From Cupriavidus necator (GTDB lineage: Bacteria; Pseudomonadota; Gammaproteobacteria; Burkholderiales; Burkholderiaceae): DNA of 64,000 nt. The stretch spans positions 434,001-498,000 of the forward strand of contig CP074381.1 of assembly GCA_022041995.1 (NCBI GenBank), in the 5' to 3' direction. The notes beneath the pieces are model-generated. The model was not told the origin of the DNA. It made no database searches and was given only the letters and a program-made list of their open reading frames with translations. The position numbers were made by a program, and so were the translations under genes. Of the stretch, positions 54,818 to 64,000 are shown in pieces. Position 1 is the stretch's first letter; every line of letters begins with the position of its first letter.

Positions 54818-56278
54818 CTACGCCGCGCGCGGCGCTTGCGCCAGCCCGTCAAAGAACTGCCACAGCTGTGGCGCATCGCCCGTGGCCACGTTGAAACGGA
54901 TCCACGGCGAATCCGTCTCGTCCGGCTCGAAATACGACCCTGGTGCCAGCCAGATGCCATGCTCGAGCGCCAGCGTGGCCAGGCGGTTGCCGTGCAGCGG
55001 CTCGCCGCGGCGGCTGGCCTGCAGCCGCGCCTGTACGGCCTCGCTCAGGCGCGCCCAGGCGAACATCCCGCCCTCCGGGCGCAGCAGCACTTCCAGCCCG
55101 TGGGCTTCCATCTTTTCCGTCACGCGATCCTGCTGCGCGCGCAGCCGCTCGGCCAGCGCCGCCACGTGGCGGCCGTAGTGGCCGCTGGTCAGCACCGAGT
55201 AGACCAGCCGCTCGGTGACTTCCGATGAGGTCAGGCCGACCGCCATCTTGGTGCGCGCGAAGGCCTTGGCCAGGTCGGGGCTGGCGGCAAGATAGCCGAC
55301 GCGCAGCGACGGCGTGATGGTCTTGGAAAAGCCGTTGATGTAGACCACCTGCGACAGCCCGTCCATGGCCGCCAGCATCGGCGAGCCGGCCGGCGCCAGC
55401 TCGCGGTAGATATCGTCCTCCACCACCAGCAGCCGGTGCTGCTCGGCCAGCTGCAGCACGCGGAAGGCGTTCATGCTGCTCAGGCTGGCGCCGGTCGGGT
55501 TCTGCAGCACGGTATTGATAAAGAGCGCGCGCGGGGCATGGGCGCGAATGGCATCGTCCAGTGCCTCGGTATCCAGCCCCGCTGCCGAGCGCGGCACGCC
55601 CACCACGCGCAGCCCCGCCAGCCGCAGGATCTGCAAGAGGTTGCAGTAGCAGGGCGATTCCACCAGCACCGTATCGCCGGCACGCAGCAGCGTGCGCACC
55701 ACCAGGTCCAGCGCCTGCGTGGCGCCCTGCGTCAGTACCACCTGCTGCGCCTGCAGCGGGATGCCGTACTGGCCCAGGCCGGCGGCGATATGCTCGCGCA
55801 GCGGTGCGAAGCCGTAGGGATGGCCGTAGCCCGACAGCTGCGCCGCCGGCACGCGCGCCGAGGCGCGCATGGCCTGGTGCAGCCCTTCCTCGTTGAGCCA
55901 GTCGCCGGGCAGCCAGCCGGCGCCAGCCTTGATCGGCACCGAGTGGTCGGCGAACACATCCGACAGCAGCCACGCCGCGTTCAGTCCCGGCGCCTCCCAG
56001 TGGGGCGCGCGCGCGCGTCCGGCCGGGGCATGGCGGTGCGCCACGGTATAGCCCGAGCCCGGGCGCGCCGCCAGGTAGCCCAGTGCGGTCAGCCGGCCGT
56101 AGGCTTCAGCCACGGTGAAGGTGCTGACGTGGTGGTGCTGCGCAAAGCGGCGCACCGAGGGCAGGGCGGTGCCGGCGCGCAGCGCGCGCTGCTCAACCAG
56201 TGCGGCGATGCCGGCGACGATCTGCTCGGTCAGGGTGTCGCCGTCGCGGCGGCTGCGGGTCAGGGTCAGGGTCAGCAT
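54818..56278 (-). CDS. MocR-type (GntR plus aminotransferase) regulator
   Basis: A 486-residue regulator. The N-terminal GntR wHTH is DTLTEQIVAGIAALVEQRAL then AGTALPSVRRFAQHHHVSTF. The C-terminal fold-type I aminotransferase-like domain contains VLTQGATQALDLVVRTLLR, LFINTVLQNPTGASLSS and the PLP lysine in VVYINGFSKTITPSLRVGY. It is divergent from the beta-alanine aminotransferase gene, probably its target. Confidence 0.93.
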   Translation of the reverse strand: MLTLTLTRSRRDGDTLTEQIVAGIAALVEQRALRAGTALPSVRRFAQHHHVSTFTVAEAYGRLTALGYLAARPGSGYTVAHRHAPAGRARAPHWEAPGLNAAWLLSDVFADHSVPIKAGAGWLPGDWLNEEGLHQAMRASARVPAAQLSGYGHPYGFAPLREHIAAGLGQYGIPLQAQQVVLTQGATQALDLVVRTLLRAGDTVLVESPCYCNLLQILRLAGLRVVGVPRSAAGLDTEALDDAIRAHAPRALFINTVLQNPTGASLSSMNAFRVLQLAEQHRLLVVEDDIYRELAPAGSPMLAAMDGLSQVVYINGFSKTITPSLRVGYLAASPDLAKAFARTKMAVGLTSSEVTERLVYSVLTSGHYGRHVAALAERLRAQQDRVTEKMEAHGLEVLLRPEGGMFAWARLSEAVQARLQASRRGEPLHGNRLATLALEHGIWLAPGSYFEPDETDSPWIRFNVATGDAPQLWQFFDGLAQAPRAA

Positions 56279-56300
56279 CAGGCACTCTGGCAGGCGTGAA

Positions 56301-56504
56301 CCTGTACAGTTTAGCGGCTGGAGACAGGCCAGGCCGCGGTGGTTTTCCGCAAAGCGAAATTTGCCGCAGTGCAGCGTGGCATGACCCTCCGCTGTCCAGG
56401 GCAGGTCGTGGCATGGTAGGCGCCGGCGGCAAGCGGATGGCGCTTGCCTGTACGGTTTGGCGTGTTCAAACTGCACGGTAAGGCAGTCTTGTCCGGACTG
56501 TATA
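56301..56504. promoter_or_regulatory. Divergent MocR/aminotransferase control region with AAACTGTACA-like boxes
   Basis: The gap contains a box reading AAACTGTACAGG on the minus strand (56312-56301), an AAACCGTACAG box on the minus strand (56458-56448), AAACTGCACGG on the plus strand (56468-56478), and GGACTGTATA at 56495-56504. Similar AACTGTACA boxes lie before the second MocR gene. Known MocR regulators bind such repeated sites. Confidence 0.5.
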
Positions 56505-56605
56505 TTTTGTCGGCCAGACGCCGCCGGTAGAGTGGCCCTCATTGCCGCCGCGCTGCCCGCCAGCGCGCCACCCGCCAATCCGACCTGATTCCCCTAGGAG
56601 GACGT

Positions 56606-57936
56606 ATGGACGCCGCCAAGACCGTGATTCCCGATCTCGATGCCCTGTGGATGCCCTTCACCGCCAACCGCCAGTACAAGGCGGCGCCGCGCCTGCTGGC
56701 GTCGGCCAGCGGCATGTACTACACCACCCACGACGGCCGCCAGATCCTGGACGGTTGCGCCGGCCTGTGGTGCGTGGCCGCCGGCCACTGCCGCAAGGAA
56801 ATCTCCGAGGCCGTAGCGCGCCAGGCTGCCACGCTGGACTATGCGCCGCCGTTCCAGATGGGCCATCCGCTGTCGTTCGAGGCCGCCACCAAGGTGGCCG
56901 CGATCATGCCGCAGGGGCTGGACCGCATCTTCTTCACCAACTCGGGCTCGGAGTCGGTCGACACTGCGCTGAAGATCGCGCTGGCCTACCACCGTGCACG
57001 CGGCGAAGGCCAGCGCACGCGTTTTATCGGGCGCGAGCGCGGCTACCACGGCGTGGGCTTCGGCGGCATGGCGGTGGGCGGCATCGGCCCCAACCGCAAG
57101 GCGTTCTCGGCCAACCTGATGCCGGGCACCGACCACCTGCCGGCCACGCTGAATATCGCCGAGGCAGCCTTCTCCAAGGGCCAGCCGCAATGGGGCGCGC
57201 ACCTGGCCGATGAGCTGGAGCGCATCCTGGCGCTGCACGACCCGTCCAACGTCGCCGCCGTGATCGTCGAGCCGCTGGCCGGCTCCGCCGGCGTGCTGGT
57301 GCCGCCGGTCGGCTACCTGGAAAAGCTGCGCGAGATCACCAGCCGCCACGGCATCCTGCTGATCTTCGACGAGGTGATCACCGCCTTCGGCCGCCTGGGC
57401 GCGGCTACCGCGGCCGAGCGCTTCAAGGTCACGCCGGACCTGATCACCATGGCCAAGGCGATCAACAACGCCGCGGTGCCGATGGGTGCCGTCGCCGTGC
57501 GCCGCGAAGTGCATGACACCGTGATCAACGCTGCCGCGCCGGGGCGATCGAGCTGCTCCATGGCTACACCTACTCCGGCCATCCGCTGGCCGCGGCTGCC
57601 ACCATCGCCACGCTGGACCTGTACCAGCGCGAAAACCTGTTTGGCCGCGCCGCTGAACTGGCGCCGGTGTTCGAGGCCGCGGTGCACGGCGTACGCAGCG
57701 CGCCGCATGTGAAGGACATCCGCAACTACGGCCTGGTCGCCGGCATCGAGCTGGAGCCGCGTCCCGGCCAGCCCGGCGCGCGCGCGTATGAGGCCTTCCT
57801 GAAGTGCCTGGAGCTCGGCGTGCTGGTGCGCTACACCGGCGACATCCTGGCGTTCTCGCCGCCGCTGATCATCTCCGAAGCGCAGATCGGCGAGATGTTC
57901 GATACGGTGAAGAAGGCACTGCAGGACATCAAGTAA
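56606..57936 (+). pseudogene. Omega-amino acid (beta-alanine) aminotransferase, one frame break
   Basis: A class III PLP aminotransferase that would convert beta-alanine and pyruvate to malonate semialdehyde and alanine. It contains IPDLDALWMPFTANRQYKAA, ILDGCAGLWCVAAGHC and LLIFDEVITAFGRLGA; PLP lysine is in DLITMAKAINNAAVPMGAV. At the G-run 57541-57544 the frame moves back by one; the continuation AIELLHGYTYSGHPLAAAAT runs to 57936. One added G gives about 443 residues, normal for the family. mmsA follows. Confidence 0.87.
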
Positions 57937-58045
57937 GCAGCGCGCGCCGCTTCGCATTGCCGCCGGACCTGCGGGTCCGGCCTCTCTGATTGCACGCCGG
58001 GGCGCGCGCTGACTTGCGTGCCGCGGCAATCGAAGGAAATCCCAA

Positions 58046-59563
58046 GTGAGCATCGCAGAAAACCGGCAACTGGCCGAGATCCACCATTTCATCGGCGGCG
58101 CCGTGCGCCGCGCCGGCGGCCAGCGCCTGGCTGACGTATTCAACCCCGCCACCGGCGAAGTCGCAGCACGGGTGGCACTGGCCACCGCGCAGGACGTGGC
58201 CGATGCCGTCGCCGCCGCCCAGGCCGCATTCCCCGCCTGGGCCGACACACCGCCGCTGCGCCGCGCGCGCATCCTGTTCAAGTTCAAGGAGCTGCTCGAC
58301 CAGCACCACGACGACCTGGCCGCGCTGATCACGCGCGAGCACGGCAAGGTGTTCTCGGACGCCAGGGGCGAAGTCACGCGCGGCATCGAGGTGGTGGAAT
58401 TTGCCTGCGGCATCCCCAACCTGCTCAAGACCGATTTCACCGACAACATCGGCGGCGGCATCGACAACTGGAACCTGCGCCAGCCGCTGGGCGTGGTGGC
58501 GGGCATCACGCCGTTCAACTTCCCGGTGATGGTGCCGATGTGGATGTTCCCGGTGGCGCTGGCGTGCGGCAATACCTTCGTGCTCAAGCCGTCGGAGCGC
58601 GATCCGTCGCCGAGCCTGCTGATTGCCGACCTGCTGCGCCAGGCTGGTTTGCCCGACGGCGTGTTCAACGTGGTGCAGGGTGACAAGGAAGCGGTCGATG
58701 CACTGCTGGCGCATCCGGACGTGCAGGCGCTGTCGTTCGTCGGCTCGACGCCGATTGCGGAGTACATCTATACGGAAGGGACGAAGCACGGCAAGCGCGT
58801 GCAGGCGCTGGGTGGTGCCAAGAACCACCTGGTGGTGATGCCCGATGCCGATCTCGACCAGGCGGTCGATGCGCTGATTGGCGCGGCCTATGGTTCTGCC
58901 GGCGAACGCTGCATGGCGATCTCGGTCGCGGTGGCAGTCGGGGATGTGGCCGACAAGCTGGTGCCGCGGCTCGCCGAACGCGCGAGCTCGCTGAAGATCC
59001 GCAACGGCATGGAGTCCGACGCCGAAATGGGTCCGCTGGTGACCGCTGCGCACAAGGCGAAGGTGGAGGGCTATATCGCCAAGGGCGTGCAAGAGGGCGC
59101 GACGCTGGTCACTGATGGTCGCGGTCACACCGTGCCAGGCCATGAGAAGGGCTTCTATGTCGGCGGCACCTTGTTCGACCACGTCAAGCCCGACATGACG
59201 ATCTACAAGGAAGAGATCTTCGGTCCGGTGCTGTCGGTGGTGCGCGTGCATGACTTTGCCGAAGCGGTGTCGCTGATCAATGCGCACGAGTACGGCAACG
59301 GCGTGTCGTGCTACACCAGCGACGGCGGCATTGCGCGCGCGTTTGCGCGGCAGATCCAGGTGGGCATGGTCGGCATCAATGTGCCGATCCCGGTGCCGAT
59401 GGCGTGGCATTCGTTTGGCGGGTGGAAGCGCTCGCTGTTCGGCGACCACCATGCCTATGGCGAAGAGGGCGTGCGATTCTACACGCGCTACAAGAGCGTG
59501 ATGCAGCGCTGGCCGGATTCGATCGCCAAGGGCGCTGAGTTCACCATGCCGGTGGCCAAGTAG
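58046..59563 (+). CDS. mmsA: CoA-acylating methylmalonate-/malonate-semialdehyde dehydrogenase
   Basis: This aldehyde-dehydrogenase-fold enzyme oxidises (methyl)malonate semialdehyde to propionyl- or acetyl-CoA. It has [54 protein letters not shown] and the catalytic Cys in [17 protein letters not shown]. The start is GTG at 58046 (GAAGGAAAT upstream). Placed after the aminotransferase, it completes beta-alanine breakdown; the same enzyme also serves valine and inositol routes in other bacteria. Confidence 0.95.
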   Translation: MSIAENRQLAEIHHFIGGAVRRAGGQRLADVFNPATGEVAARVALATAQDVADAVAAAQAAFPAWADTPPLRRARILFKFKELLDQHHDDLAALITREHGKVFSDARGEVTRGIEVVEFACGIPNLLKTDFTDNIGGGIDNWNLRQPLGVVAGITPFNFPVMVPMWMFPVALACGNTFVLKPSERDPSPSLLIADLLRQAGLPDGVFNVVQGDKEAVDALLAHPDVQALSFVGSTPIAEYIYTEGTKHGKRVQALGGAKNHLVVMPDADLDQAVDALIGAAYGSAGERCMAISVAVAVGDVADKLVPRLAERASSLKIRNGMESDAEMGPLVTAAHKAKVEGYIAKGVQEGATLVTDGRGHTVPGHEKGFYVGGTLFDHVKPDMTIYKEEIFGPVLSVVRVHDFAEAVSLINAHEYGNGVSCYTSDGGIARAFARQIQVGMVGINVPIPVPMAWHSFGGWKRSLFGDHHAYGEEGVRFYTRYKSVMQRWPDSIAKGAEFTMPVAK

Positions 59564-59648
59564 GTTGTTGTGGTGGACAGCACTTGAAGTGCCGTCCTGC
59601 CGATTGCGCGCACTCGGAGTGGCTCCTCGCATCCAGGGCTGGAGGAAG

Positions 59649-59999
59649 ATGAAAGTCCGTCGAATCGTTGCCAATATTCCGGCGGCGGAGCCTTCGCTGG
59701 CGCGCGCCTTCTACCAGGACGTCCTTGGGCTTGACCTGCTGATGGATCACGGTTGGATCCAGACGTATGGCAGCGGTGCTGCCATGTCCGTCCAGGTCAG
59801 CGTCGCTTCCGAGGGCGGCGGCGGCACGCCCGTGCCGGACCTGTCCATTGAGGTCGACGATGTGGATGAGGCGCATCGGCGCATGGTGGCTGCGGGCTTT
59901 GCCATCGAGTACGGTCCGGTCGACGAGCCGTGGGGTGTGCGCCGTTTCTACGTGCGTGATCCGTACGGGCGGCTGGTGAATATCCTCATGCACGCCTGA
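59649..59999 (+). CDS. VOC-family (glyoxalase/bleomycin-resistance-like) protein
   Basis: A 116-residue single-module VOC protein. It has RRIVANIPAAEPSLARAFYQ then DVLGLDLLMDHGWIQTYG, later DLSIEVDDVDEAHRRMVAAG and RRFYVRDPYGRLVNILMH. The metal-binding Glu/His pattern is only partly visible, and the substrate is unknown. GGAGGAAG precedes the ATG at 59649. Confidence 0.87.
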   Translation: MKVRRIVANIPAAEPSLARAFYQDVLGLDLLMDHGWIQTYGSGAAMSVQVSVASEGGGGTPVPDLSIEVDDVDEAHRRMVAAGFAIEYGPVDEPWGVRRFYVRDPYGRLVNILMHA

Positions 60000-60334
60000 G
60001 CGTGGGTATTCCGTGCCGCCGGCGCCAGCTTGGCGGAAGGATCCCGGCGTTCCGGTTTTTCCAATGTTCCGGCAGGTGCTGGAACTTAACGGGATACTGG
60101 CGCGCGTGGACGGCACCCTGTTGGCGCCCGGCTGCGGCGGCTGACATCCTCCTTCTGCGGTCTTGTCTGCGGTCAGTGCCGGCCAGCCTGGCCTTTCCTA
60201 CCATTCGATGACGCGCCTGCCACGCGCGGGCGCGCAATGTGATGCCTTCGCGCCGCGGCAGGCGTAAACTATCGCCCTTTTTCCGGGCCGCCGCCTTGCC
60301 GCCGCGTGCCCGGCCACCGTTGCAGGGAGTCTGA
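60000..60334. other. Gap before the amino acid permease, no supported gene
   Basis: 335 bp with no recognisable gene or strong repeat. AGGGAG at 60325-60330 is the ribosome binding site of the permease gene. Confidence 0.45.
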
Positions 60335-61732
60335 ATGAGCTTGTTCCGCACCAAGGACATCGACGCGATGCTGGCCGTCGCGCGCGATGATGGCCTGAAG
60401 AAGGTGCTGGGTCCGACCGACCTGGTGATGATGGGCATCGGTGCCATCATCGGCACCGGTATTTTCGTGCTGACCGGCACCGGCGCGCTCACCGCGGGGC
60501 CGGCGCTGACGGTGTCGTTCGTGATCGCGGCGCTGGCCTGCGGCTTTGCCGCGCTGTGCTACGCGGAGTTTGCCTCGGCGATCCCGGTGTCGGGATCGAT
60601 CTATACGTACAGCTACGCCACCCTGGGCGAGATCGTCGCGTGGATGATCGGCTGGGACCTGCTGCTGGAATACGGGCTGGCCACGTCCGCCGTGTCGGTG
60701 GGATGGTCGGGCTACTTCCAGTCGCTGATGGCGGGCTTCGGGCTGAAGCTGCCGGCGGCGCTGACCGCAGCGCCGGGTTCCGTGCCGGGGGTGAAGACTA
60801 TGCTGAACCTGCCGGCGTGCCTGATCATGCTGGCCATCACCTGGGTGGTGTCGTACGGTGTGCGCGAATCCACGCGCATCAACAACCTGATGGTGGCGAT
60901 CAAGATCGGCGTGGTGCTGCTGTTTATCGCGGTGGGCGTGTGGCATGTGCAGCCGGCCAACTGGCAGCCGTTTGCGCCATTCGGCTTTGCCGGCATCTTC
61001 AATGCGGCGGCGCTGGTGTTCTTTGCTTTTATCGGCTTCGACGCGGTGACCTCGGCCGCGGAAGAGGTGCGCAACCCGCGCCGCGACCTGCCGATCGGCA
61101 TCATCGGTTCGCTGGTGGTGTGCACGGTGCTGTATGTGGTGGTGGCGGCGATCATGACCGGCATCGTGCCGTTCGCGAAGTTTGCCGGCGTGGACCACCC
61201 GGTCTCGCTGGCGCTGCAGTTCGCGGGCCAGAACTGGGTGGCGGGCTTTGTCGACCTGGGCGCAATCCTGGGCATGACCACGGTGATCCTGGTGATGACC
61301 TATGGCCAGACCCGCGTGATCTTTGCGATGTCGCGCGACGGCCTGCTGCCCGAGCGGTTGTCTTCAGTGCACCCGGTGCATGCCACGCCGTATTTCGCCA
61401 CCTGGACCGTGGGCATCGTGTTTGCCGCGATTGCCGCGCTGGTGCCGTTGAACGTGCTGGCCGAGCTGATCAATATCGGCACGCTGGCGGCTTTTACACT
61501 GATCTCAGTGGCGGTGCTGGTGCTGCGCAAGACCCGGCCCGAACTGCCGCGCGCGTTCCGCTGCCCGGGCGTGCCGGTGGTGCCGCTGCTGTCGATCGGC
61601 TTCTGCCTGTTCCTGATGGCGCACCTGCAGGCGCTGACCTGGGCCGCCTTCCTGATCTGGCTGGCGGTGGGGCTGGTGATCTACTTCGCCTATGCACGGC
61701 GCAATGCCGTGCTGCATAACCACGGGGGCTGA
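60335..61732 (+). CDS. APC-family amino acid permease (CAT/YfnA-like)
   Basis: A 465-residue, 12-13-helix permease. LGPTDLVMMGIGAIIGTGIF is the first-helix substrate-binding signature of the cationic-amino-acid-transporter branch. SIYTYSYATLGEIVAWMIGW and ALVFFAFIGFDAVTSAAEEV are further hallmarks. The stop is six bases from the stop of the convergent MocR gene. The substrate is unknown. Confidence 0.93.
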   Translation: MSLFRTKDIDAMLAVARDDGLKKVLGPTDLVMMGIGAIIGTGIFVLTGTGALTAGPALTVSFVIAALACGFAALCYAEFASAIPVSGSIYTYSYATLGEIVAWMIGWDLLLEYGLATSAVSVGWSGYFQSLMAGFGLKLPAALTAAPGSVPGVKTMLNLPACLIMLAITWVVSYGVRESTRINNLMVAIKIGVVLLFIAVGVWHVQPANWQPFAPFGFAGIFNAAALVFFAFIGFDAVTSAAEEVRNPRRDLPIGIIGSLVVCTVLYVVVAAIMTGIVPFAKFAGVDHPVSLALQFAGQNWVAGFVDLGAILGMTTVILVMTYGQTRVIFAMSRDGLLPERLSSVHPVHATPYFATWTVGIVFAAIAALVPLNVLAELINIGTLAAFTLISVAVLVLRKTRPELPRAFRCPGVPVVPLLSIGFCLFLMAHLQALTWAAFLIWLAVGLVIYFAYARRNAVLHNHGG

Positions 61733-61738
61733 ACTCCC

Positions 61739-63145
61739 TCAATTGCCGCGCTCGGCCGCGGCCTTCATGAAGGTCACCGCGCGCGGCTCGTTGGCATAGG
61801 CGGCGTTGATCCGGATCCAGGCCGAGGTCTCGCCGCCCGGGCGGAAGTAGTTGCCCGGCGCCAGCGTCACGCCGTATTCCTCGCCCAGCGTCACCAGTTC
61901 GCGCGAATCCTCGATCCCTGGTGGGCGTGCCCACAGGAAGTTGCCGCCGGACGGCTGGCAGAACACCTCCCAGCCGTTGCCGGTCAGCTGCCGCACGGCA
62001 TTGGCCGAGGCCTCGCGCACGCGCAGGCGCAGCCGCTCCACATACTTGCGGAAGCCGCCGCGCTCCAGCAGCGCCGCCGTCACCGCCTCGGCAAAGTGCG
62101 AGCCGGCCACGCTGGTCAGCACCTTCACATCGACCAGGTCCTTGATCAGCGCCTTGTCGGCCACCAGGTAGCCGACCCGCAGCGAGGCCGACACCGTCTT
62201 GGAAAAGCCGCCAATGTAGATCACGTGCTCAAGCTGGTCCAGCGTGGCCAGCCGGTCGGTGAAGTGGGTCTGGAAGTCCGAGAAGATATCGTCCTCGACA
62301 AAGCGGAAGCCATGCCGGCGCGCCAGCTCCAGCAGCCGGAATGCCACCGGCGGCGCCAGCGTCGACCCGGTCGGGTTCTGCAGCACGCTGTTGGTGAAGA
62401 ACAGCTTGGGCTTGTGCTGGCGCAGCAGCGCCTCGGTGGCCTCCGGGTCGGGGCCGTTGGGCGTGTGCGGCACGCCCACCAGCTGCACCCCGTGCAGCCG
62501 CAGCAGGCCGAACAGGTTGTAGTAGCCGGGATCTTCCACGAACACCGTATCGCCGGGCTTGAGCAGGTGGCGCACCACCAGGTCCAGCGCCTGGCTGGCA
62601 CCGGTGGTGATCAGCACTTGCGGCAGTTCGGCGGCGATGCCCAGCTGGCGCACGCGCAGCAACACCTGGCGGCGCAGTTCCGGATGCCCCATCGGCGTGG
62701 CGTAGTGGATCACGCTGTCGATCTCGTTGCGCGAGATCGCGCGGATCGCCTGCGTCAGCCCCTCAATGTCGCGCCAGGTCTCGGGCACGAAGCCGCCGGC
62801 CAGCTTGAGCGTGCCGCTGGGGTGGTTGAACTGCTCGAGGATGTGGTCGGAAAGATCCTCGGCCAGGCTCGGATCCGACCAGCCGCACGCCGAGCGCCCC
62901 GCCAGCGGACTGTCCGCTACATAGAAGCCCGAACCCTGGCGCGAATCCAGCAGCCCTTGCGATACCAGCCGGTCATAGGCTTCGATCACCGGGAAGCGGC
63001 TGATGCCGTTCTCCGCCGCCAGCTGCCGGATCGACGGCAGGCGTGCGCCGGGCCGTGCTTCGCGGTTGCCGATCCACGCCTTCACGCCGGCAACGATCTG
63101 CTCGGTCAGTGGAATTCCGGTGGAAGCATCTAAGATTAATTTCAT
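61739..63145 (-). CDS. Second MocR-type regulator/aminotransferase
   Basis: A 468-residue GntR-aminotransferase fusion. The wHTH region is GARLPSIRQLAAENGISRFP then VIEAYDRLVSQGLLDSRQGS. The PLP lysine is in HVIYIGGFSKTVSASLRVGY. VLITTGASQALDLVVRHLLK and FFTNSVLQNPTGSTLAPP parallel those of the MocR at 54818. It is about 35-40% identical by eye to that protein. Target may be itself, the DUF2917 gene or the convergent permease. Confidence 0.92.
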   Translation of the reverse strand: MKLILDASTGIPLTEQIVAGVKAWIGNREARPGARLPSIRQLAAENGISRFPVIEAYDRLVSQGLLDSRQGSGFYVADSPLAGRSACGWSDPSLAEDLSDHILEQFNHPSGTLKLAGGFVPETWRDIEGLTQAIRAISRNEIDSVIHYATPMGHPELRRQVLLRVRQLGIAAELPQVLITTGASQALDLVVRHLLKPGDTVFVEDPGYYNLFGLLRLHGVQLVGVPHTPNGPDPEATEALLRQHKPKLFFTNSVLQNPTGSTLAPPVAFRLLELARRHGFRFVEDDIFSDFQTHFTDRLATLDQLEHVIYIGGFSKTVSASLRVGYLVADKALIKDLVDVKVLTSVAGSHFAEAVTAALLERGGFRKYVERLRLRVREASANAVRQLTGNGWEVFCQPSGGNFLWARPPGIEDSRELVTLGEEYGVTLAPGNYFRPGGETSAWIRINAAYANEPRAVTFMKAAAERGN

Positions 63146-63191
63146 GGGCAGGCAGCCGGGGGAAGCCGGTAGGCGCAGATCGCTACAAGCG

Positions 63192-63248
63192 ACAACTGTC
63201 AGGGAAAACTACTGAACAGTTCATCGAAAACTGTTCACAACTGTACAT
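63192..63248. promoter_or_regulatory. AACTGTnCA repeats upstream of the second MocR gene
   Basis: ACAACTGTCAGG, TGAACAGTTC (inverted) and the tandem AACTGTTCAC-AACTGTACAT (63229-63248, 10 bp apart) form an inverted-plus-direct repeat array, the kind bound by MocR/PdxR regulators. Confidence 0.55.
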
Positions 63249-63370
63249 GGGATTGTAGTAACGGATGCGAATAATGGAAGCGTGGCGGAGGAAGGCGCCG
63301 GCTACCGTGATCATTCCGCATCCACGGGGGCCGGCGCCGGACGCGACCGCCGGGCGATGAGGAGCGGGAC

Positions 63371-63709
63371 ATGCGCGAACTACGGACTTTCGAACTGGAT
63401 GAGCCTGGGCAGCCAGTGAGCTGGCGCGCCGGTTACGGGCAGACCGTCTGCGCGGCGGCGGGCAGGTTGTGGGTGACGGTGGAAGGCAATCCCAACGACA
63501 TCTGGCTGGAGCCGGGGGCCGAACTGCCGTTGCCGGAGGGCTACCGGGTGTGGCTGTCGGGCGATGGCGCGGGCGCGCGCTTCACGCTGGCACAGGTGCC
63601 GGCGCCGTGGTCGCTGCGGCGGCTGGCGGCATGGCTGCGGGTGATGCGGCACCGGGTGGAGGAGCACAGCACGGATGCGTTCGGGGAGTGCCCCAGGATC
63701 TGGGCCTGA
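63371..63709 (+). CDS. DUF2917 protein
   Basis: A 112-residue protein. The family core is VCAAAGRLWVTVEGNPNDIW followed by LEPGAELPLPEGYRVWLSGD. The C-terminal third is basic with several Trp. No signal or membrane segment. Unknown function. It is divergent from the MocR gene; GAGGAGCGGGAC precedes the ATG. Confidence 0.85.
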   Translation: MRELRTFELDEPGQPVSWRAGYGQTVCAAAGRLWVTVEGNPNDIWLEPGAELPLPEGYRVWLSGDGAGARFTLAQVPAPWSLRRLAAWLRVMRHRVEEHSTDAFGECPRIWA

Positions 63710-63734
63710 GCGTCCACTCACGCTTTGCCGGAAC

Positions 63735-63756
63735 GGCCACCTGCGGGTGGCCTTTT
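63735..63756 (+). terminator. Rho-independent terminator after DUF2917 gene
   Basis: GGCCACC / GGTGGCC with loop TGCG and four T follows the DUF2917 stop by 25 bases. Confidence 0.8.
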
Positions 63757-63854
63757 GTTTGCCCGGGTGCTTGCGCGGCGCCTGCCGCGGGCGCCTACTC
63801 TATAGGGACAGCCCCCGTCCCACGCACGCCGGTCTCGGGGTTCCGCCCCATTGC

Positions 63855-63881
63855 TTTACGTTAACGTCAACGTCATATAAT
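63855..63881 (+). promoter_or_regulatory. LiuR-like operator and -10 box for the last gene
   Basis: TTTACGTTAACGTCAA (63855-63870) is a near-perfect 16-bp palindrome of the MerR-type LiuR kind that controls leucine/branched-chain degradation in Proteobacteria. It overlaps the position of a -35 element, and TATAAT follows at 63876-63881. The target would be the gene beginning at 63992. Confidence 0.5.
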
Positions 63882-63991
63882 CGATCGGCCCCGACCCGGG
63901 GCGCAGCCCGCGCTTTTGCAGCCAAGCCGGCACAGAACGGCACTTCCGGCGCATGCCGCGGTGGCAGCCAACACCAGAAACGGTGGAGACA

Positions 63992-64000
63992 ATGACCGAT
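63992..64000 (+). CDS. Start of a gene cut by the window end
   Basis: ATG ACC GAT after GGTGGAGACA, a good ribosome binding site. Only three codons are visible, so the product cannot be named. The LiuR-like operator upstream hints at acyl-CoA metabolism. Confidence 0.45.

Noticed and set aside
54818..56578. 586-residue start for the first MocR protein
   Set aside because: The added 100 residues are Cys/Arg-rich, cover the divergent promoter and are absent from the second MocR.

Overview
The window is a high-GC proteobacterial chromosome, most likely a Burkholderiaceae member and probably Cupriavidus. The evidence is the gene order SAH riboswitch-ahcY-holin-like gene-metF, a Bug-type solute receptor beside a LysR regulator, two MocR-type regulators, a DmeF-like cation exporter and the general GC-rich codon use. 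The genus is an inference from gene content, because no search was possible.

Layout. 1-3457: thiamine genes (thiG end, thiE, thiD) with a thioesterase and a PGDYG protein. 3458-6864: SAH riboswitch, ahcY, holin-like gene, metF, TfoX-like protein. 6916-13637: Mut7-C RNase, folate cyclo-ligase, lytic transglycosylase, NDUFA9-like protein, glutathione transferase, cca. 13634-18902: UspA plus a complete Liv-type ABC importer on the minus strand. 19093-23340: a CUT1-type ABC importer with a Tat-exported receptor. 23350-31665: DUF2905, MidA methyltransferase, pteridine-reductase-like SDR, folB, ttcA, a DUF6279 lipoprotein, glmU and glmS.

31692-47482 is a 15,791-bp insertion immediately downstream of glmS. 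It has 26-bp imperfect terminal inverted repeats (22 of 26 identical) beginning TG, is flanked exactly by a 5-bp direct repeat GTGCT, and sits about 24 bp past the glmS stop codon. Repeated CAGATTCGCATAA-like sites lie inside both ends. These are the hallmarks of a Tn7-family element at attTn7, but no tnsABCDE-like gene is present. What looks like the original glmS terminator lies just outside the right end. The cargo is visibly more A/T-rich: an FTR1-type permease, an MFS transporter, a cytochrome c remnant, a Met/His-rich secreted protein, a cupredoxin, a copper-type P1B ATPase, and an eight-gene minus-strand block (YHS protein, two small membrane proteins, DUF2933, an isoprenylcysteine-methyltransferase-like enzyme, DUF5676, FtsH, PPK2). 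LemA, two TPM-domain proteins and an MgtC/DUF4010 protein follow. Together they suggest handling of copper or iron plus envelope and protein quality control.

47501-64000 returns to host-like DNA: TetR/MFS, LysR/Bug, bacterioferritin, tRNA-Cys, an ArsN2-like acetyltransferase, a DmeF-like CDF exporter, a beta-alanine catabolic cluster (MocR regulator, omega-aminotransferase, mmsA), a VOC protein, an amino acid permease, a second MocR regulator, a DUF2917 protein and the first codons of a further gene.

Ten reading-frame breaks occur in seven genes, both inside and outside the island. Every one is repaired by adding a single base, and many lie at short homopolymers, so single-base omissions in the assembly are the simplest explanation.
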